Origin: Euglena gracilis
Lineage: Eukaryota; Euglenozoa; Euglenophyceae; Euglenales; Euglenaceae
Reading direction: 5' to 3'
Length of the DNA stretch: 30,448 nucleotides
Assembly: GCA_900893395.1 (NCBI GenBank)
Contig: CAAHFI011746891.1
Span: 1 to 30,448, forward strand
Below, in pieces: positions 21,511-30,448 of the stretch. The notes under the pieces were generated by a model. That model searched no databases. It had not been told where the DNA came from and worked only from the letters and a program-made list of their open reading frames with translations. The first letter of the stretch is position 1; the number at the start of each line of letters is the position of its first letter. The position numbers and the translations under genes are program-made.

Positions 21511-22362
21511 CGCTCCGCCCGGCTAGAGGTCGGCGATCCTTTACCTGATTGTTGCGAAGGGCGGCGGGTGGACAGGCGCAATTTTGCCCGCGTCGGGCGT
21601 GCGTAAAACGCAGCAGTTACCGCCCGGAGGCGCAAAATAGCACTTTGGTAACGGACGCCCCAAAGAACGTCATTTTTCGGGCATTTTCGGCCGAAATCGG
21701 CTGCGCCGGCGCTGCAAAACGAGCGCTCTCGCCCCGGCTAGAGGTCGGCGATCCTTTACCTGATTGTTGCGAAGGGCGGCGGGTGGACAGGCGCAATTTT
21801 GCCCGCGTCGGGCGTGCGTAAAACGCAGCAGTTACCGCCCGGCAGGCGCAAAATAGCACTTTGGTAACGGACGCCCCAAAGAACGTCATTTTCGGGCATT
21901 TTCGGCCGAAATCGGCTGCGCCGGCGCTGCAAAACGAGCGCTCCGCCCGGCTAGAGGTCGGCGATCCTTTACCTGATTGTTGCGAAGGGCGGCGGGTGGA
22001 CAGGCGCAATTTTGCCCGCGTCGGCGTGCGTAAAACGCAGCAGTTACCGCCCGGCAGGCGCAAAATAGCACTTTGGTAACGGACGCCCAAAGAACGTCAT
22101 TTTTCGGGCATTTTCGGCCGAAATCGGCTGCGCCGGCGCTGCAAAACGAGCGCTCCGCCCCGGCTAGAGGTCGGCGATCCTTTACCTGATTGTTGCGAAG
22201 GGCGGCGGGTGGACAGGCGCAATTTTGCCCGCGTCGTGGTGTGCGTAAAACGCAGCAGTTACCGCCGGCAGGCGCAAAATAGCACTTTGGTACGGACGCC
22301 CCAAAGAACGTCATTTTTCGGGCATTTTCGGCCGAAATCGGCTGCGCCGGCGCTGAAACGAG

Positions 22363-23853
22363 CGCTCCGCCCGGCTAGAGGTCGGCGATCCTTTACCTGA
22401 TTGTTGCGAAGGGCGGCGGGTGGACAGGCGCAATTTTGCCCGCGTCGGGCGTGCGTAAAACGCAGCAGTTACCGCCCGGAGGCGCAAAATAGCACTTTGG
22501 TAACGGACGCCCCAAAGAACGTCATTTTTCGGGCATTTTCGGCCGAAATCGGCTGCGCCGGCGCTGCAAAACGAGCGCTCCCCCGGCTAGAGGTCGGCGA
22601 TCCTTTACCTGATTGTTGCGAAGGGCGGCGGGTGGACAGGCGCAATTTTGCCCGCGTCGGGCGTGCGTAAAACGCAGCAGTTACCGCCCGGCAGGCGCAA
22701 AATAGCACTTTGGTAACGGACGCCCCAAAGAACGTCATTTTTCGGGCATTTTCGGCCGAAATCGGCTGCGCCGGCGCTGCAAAACGAGCGCTCCGCCCCG
22801 GCTAGAGGTCGGCGATCCTTTACCTGATTGTTGCGAAGGGCGGCGGGTGGACAGGCGCAATTTTGCCCGCGTCGGGCGTGCGTAAAACGCAGCAGTTACC
22901 GCCCGGAGGCGCAAATAGCACTTTGGTAACGGACGCCCCAAAGAACGTCATTTTCGGGCATTTTCGGCCGAAATCGGCTGCGCCGGCGCTGCAAAACGAG
23001 CGCTCCGCCCCGGCTAGAGGTCGGCGATCCTTTACCTGATTGTTGCGAAGGGCGGCGGGTGGACAGGCGCAATTTTGCCCGCGTCGGGCGTGCGTAAAAC
23101 GCAGCAGTTACCGCCCGGCAGGCGCAAAATAGCACTTTGGTAACGGACGCCCCAAAGAACGTCATTTTTCGGGCATTTTCGGCCGAAATCGGCTGCGCCG
23201 GCGCTGCAAAACGAGCGCTCGCCCCGGCTAGAGGTCGGCGATCCTTTACCTGATTGTTGCGAAGGGCGGCGGGTGGACAGGCGCAATTTTGCCCGCGTCG
23301 GGCGTGCGTAAAACGCAGCAGTTACCGCCCGGAGGCGCAAAATAGCACTTTGGTAACGGACGCCCCAAAGAACGTCATTTTCGGGCATTTTCGGCCGAAA
23401 TCGGCTGCGCCGGCGCTGCAAAACGAGCGCTCCGCCCGGCTAGAGGTCGGCGATCCTTTACCTGATTGTTGCGAAGGGCGGCGGGTGGACAGGCGCAATT
23501 TTGCCCGCGTCGGGCGTGCGTAAAACGCAGCAGTTACCGCCCGGCAGGCGCAAAATAGCACTTTGGTAACGGACGCCCCAAAGAACGTCATTTTTCGGGC
23601 ATTTTCGGCCGAAATCGGCTGCGCCGGCGCTGCAAAACGAGCGCTCCGCCCCGGCTAGAGGTCGGCGATCCTTTACCTGATTGTTGCGAAGGGCGGCGGG
23701 TGGACAGGCGCAATTTTGCCCGCGTCGGGCGTGCGTAAAACGCAGCAGTTACCGCCCGGAGGCGCAAAATAGCACTTTGGTAACGGACCCCAAAGAACGT
23801 CATTTTTCGGGCATTTTCGGCCGAAATCGGCTGCGCCGGCGCTGCAAAACGAG
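22363..23853. repeat. Stretch with dimeric (~427-bp) alternation in Block B
   Basis: Seven consecutive units starting at 22363, 22576, 22789, 23001, 23216, 23428 and 23642 alternate strictly between CCGGAGG and CCGGCAGG. The CCGGAGG units at 22789 and 23216 also share a shortened T run (GTCATTTTCGGG). This is the pattern of a two-monomer higher-order repeat that has spread locally. The alternation is not kept on either side, where the same form occurs two or three times in a row. Confidence 0.6.
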
Positions 23854-26833
23854 CGCTCCGCCCCGGCTAGAGGTCGGCGATCCTTTACCTGATTGTTGCG
23901 AAGGGCGGCGGGTGGACAGGCGCAATTTTGCCCGCGTCGGGCGTGCGTAAAACGCAGCAGTTACCGCCCGGAGGCGCAAAATAGCACTTTGGTAACGGAC
24001 GCCCCAAAGAACGTCATTTTTCGGGCATTTTCGGCCGAAATCGGCTGCGCCGGCGCTGCAAAACGAGCGCTCGCCCGGCTAGAGGTCGGCGATCCTTTAC
24101 CTGATTGTTGCGAAGGGCGGCGGGTGGACAGGCGCAATTTTGCCCGCGTCGGGCGTGCGTAAAACGCAGCAGTTACCGCCCGGAGGCGCAAAATAGCACT
24201 TTGGTAACGGACGCCCCAAAGAACGTCATTTTTCGGGCATTTTCGGCCGAAATCGGCTGCGCCGGCGCTGCAAAACGAGCGCTCGCCCCGGCTAGAGGTC
24301 GGCGATCCTTTACCTGATTGTTGCGAAGGGCGGCGGGTGGACAGGCGCAATTTTGCCCGCGTCGGGCGTGCGTAAAACGCAGCAGTTACCGCCCGGCAGG
24401 CGCAAAATAGCACTTTGGTAACGGACGCCCCAAAGAACGTCATTTTTCGGGCATTTTCGGCCGAAATCGGCTGCGCCGGCGCTGCAAAACGAGCGCTCGC
24501 CCCGGCTAGAGGTCGGCGATCCTTTACCTGATTGTTGCGAAGGGCGGCGGGTGGACAGGCGCAATTTTGCCCGCGTCGGGCGTGCGTAAAACGCAGCAGT
24601 TACCGCCCGGCAGGCGCAAAATAGCACTTTGGTAACGGACGCCCCAAAGAACGTCATTTTTCGGGCATTTTCGGCCGAAATCGGCTGCGCCGGCGCTGCA
24701 AAACGAGCGCTCCGCCCGGCTAGAGGTCGGCGATCCTTTACCTGATTGTTGCGAAGGGCGGCGGGTGGACAGGCGCAATTTTGCCCGCGTCGGGCGTGCG
24801 TAAAACGCAGCAGTTACCGCCCGGCAGGCGCAAAATAGCACTTTGGTAACGGACGCCCCAAAGAACGTCATTTTTCGGGCATTTTCGGCCGAAATCGGCT
24901 GCGCCGGCGCTGCAAAACGAGCGCTCCGCCCCGGCTAGAGGTCGGCGATCCTTTACCTGATTGTTGCGAAGGGCGGCGGGTGGACAGGCGCAATTTTGCC
25001 CGCGTCGGGCGTGCGTAAAACGCAGCAGTTACCGCCCGGAGGCGCAAAATAGCACTTTGGTAACGGACGCCCCAAAGAACGTCATTTTTCGGGCATTTTC
25101 GGCCGAAATCGGCTGCGCCGGCGCTGCAAAACGAGCGCTCCGCCCCGGCTAGAGGTCGGCGATCCTTTCCTGATTGTTGCGAAGGGCGGCGGGTGGACAG
25201 GCGCAATTTTGCCCGCGTCGGGCGTGCGTAAAACGCAGCAGTTACCGCCCGGGAGGCGCAAAATAGCACTTTGGTAACGGACGCCCCAAAGAACGTCATT
25301 TTTCGGGCATTTTCGGCCGAAATCGGCTGCGCCGGCGCTGCAAAACGAGCGCTCCGCCCCGGCTAGAGGTCGGCGATCCTTTACCTGATTGTTGCGAAGG
25401 GCGGCGGGTGGACAGGCGCAATTTTGCCGCGTCGGGCGTGCGTAAAACGCAGCAGTTACCGCCCGGCAGGCGCAAAATAGCACTTTGGTAACGGACGCCC
25501 CAAAGAACGTCATTTTTTCGGGCATTTTCGGCCGAAATCGGCTGCGCCGGCGCTGCAAAACGAGCGCTCCGCCCCGGCTAGAGGTCGGCGATCCTTTACC
25601 TGATTGTTGCGAAGGGCGGCGGGTGGACAGGCGCAATTTTTGCCCGCGTCGGGCGTGCGTAAAACGCAGCAGTTACCGCCCGGCAGGCGCAAAATAGCAC
25701 TTTGGTAACGGACGCCCAAAGAACGTCATTTTTCGGGCATTTTCGGCCGAAATCGGCTGCGCCGGCGCTGCAAAACGAGCGCTCCGCCCCGGCTAGAGGT
25801 CGGCGATCCTTTACCTGATTGTTGCGAAGGGCGGCGGGTGGACAGGCGCAATTTTGCCCGCGTCGGGCGTGCGTAAAACGCAGCAGTTACGCGGAGGCGC
25901 AAAATAGCACTTTGGTAACGGACGCCCCAAAGAACGTCATTTTTCGGGCATTTTCGGCCGAAATCGGCTGCGCCGGCGCTGCAAAACGAGCGCTCGCCCG
26001 GCTAGAGGTCGGCGATCCTTTACCTGATTGTTGCGAAGGGCGGCGGGTGGACAGGCGCAATTTTGCCCGCGTCGGGCGTGCGTAAAACGCAGCAGTTACC
26101 GCCCGGGCAGGCGCAAAATAGCACTTTGGTAACGGACGCCCAAAGAACGTCATTTTTCGGGCATTTTCGGCCGAAATCGGCTGCGCCGGCGCTGCAAAAC
26201 GAGCGCTCTCGCCCGGCTAGAGGTCGGCGATCCTTTACTGATTGTTGCGAAGGGCGGCGGGTGGACAGGCGCAATTTTGCCCGCGTCGGGCGTGCGTAAA
26301 ACGCAGCAGTTACGCCCGGCAGGCGCAAAATAGCACTTTGGTAACGGACGCCCCAAAGAACGTCATTTTCGGGCATTTTCGGCCGAAATCGGCTGCGCCG
26401 CGCTGCAAAACGAGCGCTCCGCCCCGGCTAGAGGTCGGCGATCCTTTACCTGATTGTTGCGAAGGCGGCGGGTGGACAGGCGCAATTTTGCCCGCGTCGG
26501 GCGTGCGTAAAACGCAGCAGTTACCGCCCGGCAGGCGCAAAATAGCACTTTGGTAACGGACGCCCCAAAGAACGTCATTTTTCGGGCATTTTCGGCCGAA
26601 ATCGGCTGCGCCGGCGCTGCAAAACGAGCGCTCCGCCCCGGCTAGAGGTCGGCGATCCTTTACCTGATTGTTGCGAAGGGCGGCGGGTGGACAGGCGCAA
26701 TTTGCCCGCGTCGGGCGTGCGTAAAACGCAGCAGTTACCGCCCGGCAGGCGCAAAATAGCACTTTGGTAACGGACGCCCCAAAGAACGTCATTTTTCGGG
26801 CATTTTCGGCCGAAATCGGCTGCGCCGGCGCTG

Positions 26834-26872
26834 CCGAGCGCTCAAGCGAACGAGCGGCTCGCGCCGCGGCCT
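26834..26872. repeat. Rearranged segment at the hairpin of a type B unit
   Basis: Where other units read CTGCAAAACGAGCGCTCC and go on to CGGCTAGAGG, this one has about 15 extra bases, with CGAGCG present twice and the A run of the loop broken. The rest of the unit on both sides is normal type B. The change sits exactly on the palindrome GAGCGCTC, so fold-back slippage during replication or a local consensus error would both fit. Confidence 0.7.
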
Positions 26873-29410
26873 AGAGGTCGGCGATCCTTTACCTGATTGT
26901 TGCGAAGGGCGGCGGGTGGACAGGCGCAATTTTGCCGCGTCGGGCGTGCGTAAAACGCAGCAGTTACCGCCCGGCAGGCGCAAAATAGCACTTTGGTAAC
27001 GGACGCCCCAAAGAACGTCATTTTTCGGGCATTTTCGGCCGAAATCGGCTGCGCCGGCGCTGCAAAACGAGCGCTCCGCCCCGGCTAGAGGTCGGCGATC
27101 CTTTCTGATTGTTGCGAAGGGCGGCGGGTGGACAGGCGCAATTTTGCCCGCGTCGGGCGTGCGTAAAACGCAGCAGTTACCGCCCGGGCAGGCGCAAAAT
27201 AGCACTTTGGTAACGGACGCCCCAAAGAACGTCATTTTTCGGCATTTTCGGCCGAAATCGGCTGCGCCGGCGCTGCAAAACGAGCGCTCCGCCCCGGCTA
27301 GAGGTCGGCGGATCCTTTACCTGATTGTTGCGAAGGGCGGCGGTGGACAGGCGCAATTTTGCCGCGTCGGGCGTGCGTAAAACGCAGCAGTTACCGCCCG
27401 GCAGGCGCAAAATAGCACTTTGGTAACGGACGCCCCAAAGAACGTCATTTTTCGGGCATTTTCGGCCGAAATCGCTGCGCCGGCGCTGCAAAACGAGCGC
27501 TCCGCCCGGCTAGAGGTCGGCGATCCTTTACCTGATTGTTGCGAAGGGCGGCGGTGGACAGGCGCAATTTTGCCCGCGTCGGGCGTGCGTAAAACGCAGC
27601 AGTTACCGCCCGGCAGGCGCAAAATAGCACTTTGGTAACGGACGCCCCAAAGAACGTCATTTTTCGGGCATTTTCGGCCGAAATCGGCTGCGCCGGCGCT
27701 GCAAAACGAGCGCTCCGCCCCGGCTAGAGGTCGGCGATCCTTTACCTGATTGTTGCGAAGGGCGGCGGTGGACAGGCGCAATTTTGCCCGCGTCGGGCGT
27801 GCGTAAAACGCAGCAGTTACCGCGGCAGGCGCCAAATAGCACTTTGGTAACGGACGCCCCAAAGAACGTCATTTTCGGGCATTTTCGGCCGAAATCGGCT
27901 GCGCCGGCGCTGCAAAAACGAGCGCTCGCCCCGGCTAGAGGTCGGCGATCCTTTACCTGATTGTTGCGAAGGGCGGCGGGTGGACAGGCGCAATTTTGCC
28001 CGCGTCGGGCGTGCGTAAAACGCAGCAGTTACCGCCCGGGCAGGCGCAAAATAGCACTTTGGTAACGGACGCCCCAAAGAACGTCATTTTTCGGCATTTT
28101 CGCCGAAATCGCTGCGCCGGCGCTGCAAAACGAGCGCTCCGCCCGGCTAGAGGTCGGCGATCCTTTACCTGATTGTTGCGAAGGCGCGCGGGTGGACAGG
28201 CGCAATTTTGCCCGCGTCGGCGTGCGTAAAACGCAGCAGTTACCGCCCGGAGGCGCAAAATAGCACTTTGGTAACGGAGCCCCCAAAGAACGTCATTTTT
28301 CGGCATTTTTCGGCCGAAATCGGCTGCGCCGGCGCTGCAAAACGAGCGCTCCGCCCCGGCTAGAGGTCGGCGATCCTTTACCTGATTGTTGCGAAGGGCG
28401 GCGGGTGGACAGGCGCAATTTTGCCGCGTCGGGCGTGCGTAAAACGCAGCAGTTACCGCCGGCAGGCGCAAAATAGCACTTTGGTAACGGACGCCCCAAA
28501 GAACGTCATTTTTCGGGCATTTTCGGCCGAAATCGGCTGCGCCGGCGCTGCAAAACGAGCGTCCGCCCCGGCTAGAGGTCGGCGATCCTTTACCTGATTG
28601 TTGCGAAGGGCGGCGGGTGGACAGGCGCAATTTTGCCCGCGTCGGGCGTGCGTAAACGCAGCAGTTACCGCCCGGCAGGCGCAAAATAGCACTTTGGTAA
28701 CGGACGCCCCAAAGAACGTCATTTTCGGGCATTTTCGGCCGAAATCGGCTGCGCCGGCGCTGCAAACGAGCGCTCCGCCCCCGGCTAGAGGTCGGCGATC
28801 CTTTACTGATTGTTGCGAAGGGCGGCGGGTGGACAGGCGCAATTTTGCCCGCGGGCGTGCGTAAAACGCAGCAGTTACCGCCCGGGCAGGCGCAAAATAG
28901 CACTTTGGTAACGGACGCCCAAAGAACGTCATTTTTCGGGCATTTTCGGCCGAAAATCGGCTGCGCCGGCGCTGCAAAACGAGCGCTCCGCCCCGGCTAG
29001 AGGTCGGCGATCCTTTACCTGATTGTTGCGAAGGGCGGCGGTGGACAGGCGCAATTTTGCCGCGTCGGGCGTGCGTGAAAACGCAGCAGTTACCGCCCGG
29101 CAGGCGCAAAATAGCACTTTGGTAACGGACGCCCCAAAGAACGTCATTTTTCGGGCATTTTCGGCGAAATCGGCTGCGCCGGCGCTGCAAAACGAGCGCT
29201 CCGCCCCGGCTAGAGGTCGGCGATCCTTTACCTGATTGTTGCGAAGGGCGGCGGGTGGACAGGCGCAATTTTGCCCGCGTCGGGCGTGCGTAAAACGCAG
29301 CAGTTACCGCCCGGAGGGCGCAAAATAGCACTTTGGTAACGGACGCCCAAGAACGTCATTTTTCGGGCATTTTCGGCCGAAATCGGCTGCGCCGCGCTGC
29401 AAAACGAGCG

Positions 29411-29460
29411 CTCCCAAGGTCGGCGATCGACGCTAGAGCGTTAGAGGTCGCGATCTTTTA
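29411..29460. repeat. Type B unit with internal partial duplication
   Basis: The segment AGGTCGGCGATC occurs at 29417-29428 and again, one base shorter, at 29445-29455, with a novel GACGCTAGAGCGTT between them. Other units have it once. The inserted piece GACGCTAGAGCGTT is close to a palindrome itself (AACGCTCTAGCGTC on the other strand). It follows directly on the GAGCGCTC element. Confidence 0.7.
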
Positions 29461-30448
29461 CTGATTGTTGCGAACGGCGGTGGACAGGCGCAATTTTTGC
29501 CCGCGTCGGGCGTGCGTAAAACGCAAGCAGTTACCGCCCGGGAGGCGCAAAAATAGCACTTTTGGTAACGGACGCCCAAAGAACGTCATTTTTCGGGCAT
29601 TTTCGGCCGAAATCGGCTGCGCCGGCGCTGCAAAACGAGCGCTCGCCCCGGCTAGAGGTCGGGCATCCTTTTCCTGATTGTTGCGAAGGGCGGCGTGTGA
29701 CAGGCGCAAATTTTGCCCGCGTCGGGCGTGCGTAAACGCAGCAGTTACCGCCCGGAGGCGCAAAATAGCACTTTTGGTAACGGACGCCCCAAAGAACGTC
29801 ATTTTTCGGGCATTTTCGGCCGAAATCGGCTGCCGCGGCGCTGCAAAACGGCGCTCCTGCCCCGGCTAGAGGTCGCGATCCTTTTACCTGATTGTTGCGA
29901 AGGGCGGCGGTGTGACAGGCGCAATTTTGCCCGCGTCGTTGCGTGCGTAAAAACGCAGCAGTTACCGCCCGGCAGGCGCAAAATAGCACTTTGGTAACGG
30001 AGCCCAAAGACGTCATTTTTCGGGCATTTTCGGCCGAAATCGGCTGCGCCGGCGCTGCAAACGAGCGCTCTGCCCGGCTAGAGGTCGCGCGATCCTTTTA
30101 CCTGATTGTTGCGAAGGGCGCGGGTGGACAGGCGCATTTGCCCGCGTCGGGCGTGCGTGAAAAGCGCAGCAGTTACCGCCCGGCAGGCGCAAATAGCACT
30201 TTGGTAACGGACGCCCCAAAGAACGTCATTTTCGGGCATTTTTCGGCCGAAATCGGCTGCCCGGCGCTCAAAACGAGCGCTCCGCCCCGGCTAGAGGTCG
30301 GCGATCTTTTACCTGATTGTTGCGAAGGGCGGCGGTGACAGGCGCAATTTTGCCCCGCCGGCGTGCGTAAAACGCAGCAGTACGCCCGGCAGGCGCAAAA
30401 TAGCACTTTGGTAACGGACGCCCCAAAGAACGTCATTTTCGGGCATTT
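29461..30448. repeat. Degenerate right end of the array
   Basis: The last four to five units are still clearly type B but each carries several changes instead of the usual one or two. Many are changes in run length, for example a longer T run near 29490, a longer A run and T run near 29550-29563, GTGTGACAGG near 29695 and 29910, and loss of single bases near 30005, 30136 and 30190. Two explanations fit: a true, poorly homogenised array edge close to the right, or a contig end with little read support. Confidence 0.7.

Larger units (their letters stand above)
1..30448. repeat. Satellite DNA array, ~214-bp unit, ~142 head-to-tail copies
   Basis: The anchor string CGCTCTGCCCC (CGCTCCGCCCC in the right third) recurs about every 214 bases from base 1 to the end; early starts are 1, 215, 429, 643, 855, 1070, 1285, 1500 and 1714. 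All copies share one orientation, and no foreign or unique sequence interrupts them. Most copies within a block differ only by a few small indels. A hand count of one unit gives about 61% GC. The array runs off both ends of the window. A unit of this size is typical of eukaryotic satellites that span about one nucleosome plus linker. The family is not one I recognise; centromeric, pericentromeric, subtelomeric or other heterochromatic location is inference. There is no sign of a coding, rRNA or tRNA gene anywhere in it. Confidence 0.98.
19799..30448. repeat. Block B: about 50 copies of monomer type B
   Basis: Type B differs from A at about eight places: GCTCCGCC for GCTCTGCC, GCGGGTGG for GCGGGCGG, GCGTCGGG for GCGGCGGG, CCGGCAGG or CCGGAGG for CCGGGAGG, CCAAAGAACG for CCAAAAACG, CGGGCATT for CGGTCATT, GGCTGCGCC for GGCGCGCC, and GCTGCAAAACG for GCTCTAAAAACG. 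A few copies keep the type A state CCGGGAGG (near 20130, 25250 and 29540). Unit length is mostly 212-215 bp. Copies are very alike from about 20 to 26 kb and worsen to the right. Loss of the minus-strand TAG at the CTCTAAAAA site is why minus-strand frames are longer here; it does not indicate a gene. Confidence 0.93.

Noticed and set aside
27953-28903. Minus-strand open frame of about 316 residues, and similar long frames at 28453-29331 and 25082-25636
   Set aside because: They are runs of satellite units read on the minus strand, where type B has few stops. The frame shifts from unit to unit because unit length and indels vary, so no consistent protein repeat is kept, and the frames grow where the array is most irregular.
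1-30448. CRISPR array
   Set aside because: There are no short repeats with unique spacers; the entire 214-bp unit is repeated.
1-30448. Ribosomal DNA spacer or 5S array
   Set aside because: No rRNA gene sequence is seen in the unit, and about 142 copies in a row are too many for ordinary spacer subrepeats. Spacer origin of the ancestor cannot be excluded.
1-30448. Telomere repeat or telomere-like tract
   Set aside because: No TTAGGG, TTTAGGG or similar short tandem motif is present on either strand.
1-30448. Transposon, LTR element or other mobile element
   Set aside because: No terminal repeats, target-site duplications, transposase or polymerase motifs, or breaks in the array were found.

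Overview
The whole 30,448-base window is one uninterrupted tandem array of a GC-rich satellite. The unit is about 214 bp (individual copies range from about 202 to 217 bp), all copies point the same way, and there are about 142 of them. I find no convincing gene, tRNA, rRNA, transposon, CRISPR array or unique sequence. Both window ends fall inside the array, so its true length is greater than 30 kb. Every open reading frame here is a by-product of the repeat: the same short peptide string recurs once per unit and breaks at each small indel.

Layout: (1) Block A, 1-19581, about 92 copies of monomer type A. It is very homogeneous from the left edge to about 16.8 kb, then carries more small indels as it nears the junction. 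(2) One chimeric unit, 19582-19798, starts as type A and ends as type B, with a 5-bp extra segment at the switch. (3) Block B, 19799-30448, about 50 copies of type B. This differs from A at about eight diagnostic sites. It is homogeneous from about 20 to 26 kb, contains a stretch with dimeric (about 427 bp) alternation, and degrades rightwards, with two rearranged units (near 26.84 and 29.42 kb) and many homopolymer-length changes in the last kilobase.

The monomer is about 61% GC by hand count and has 30 CpG in 214 bp (about 20 expected from composition), so it has not suffered the CpG decay typical of heavily methylated vertebrate satellites. It is packed with dyad symmetry: a perfect 12-bp palindrome, an overlapping inverted repeat, an 8-bp palindrome, a 6-bp-stem hairpin with an A-rich loop, a 13-base GC palindrome and a G-rich tract. 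Both types keep the 12-bp palindrome; B weakens or loses several of the others.

Organism: a 30-kb homogenised nucleosome-scale satellite points to a eukaryote, most likely pericentromeric, centromeric, subtelomeric or other heterochromatin. The sequence does not let me name the taxon, and I do not recognise the family. The most informative points are the A/B junction, the conserved dyad cluster, and the question whether the decay at the right end is a real array edge or poor base calling.
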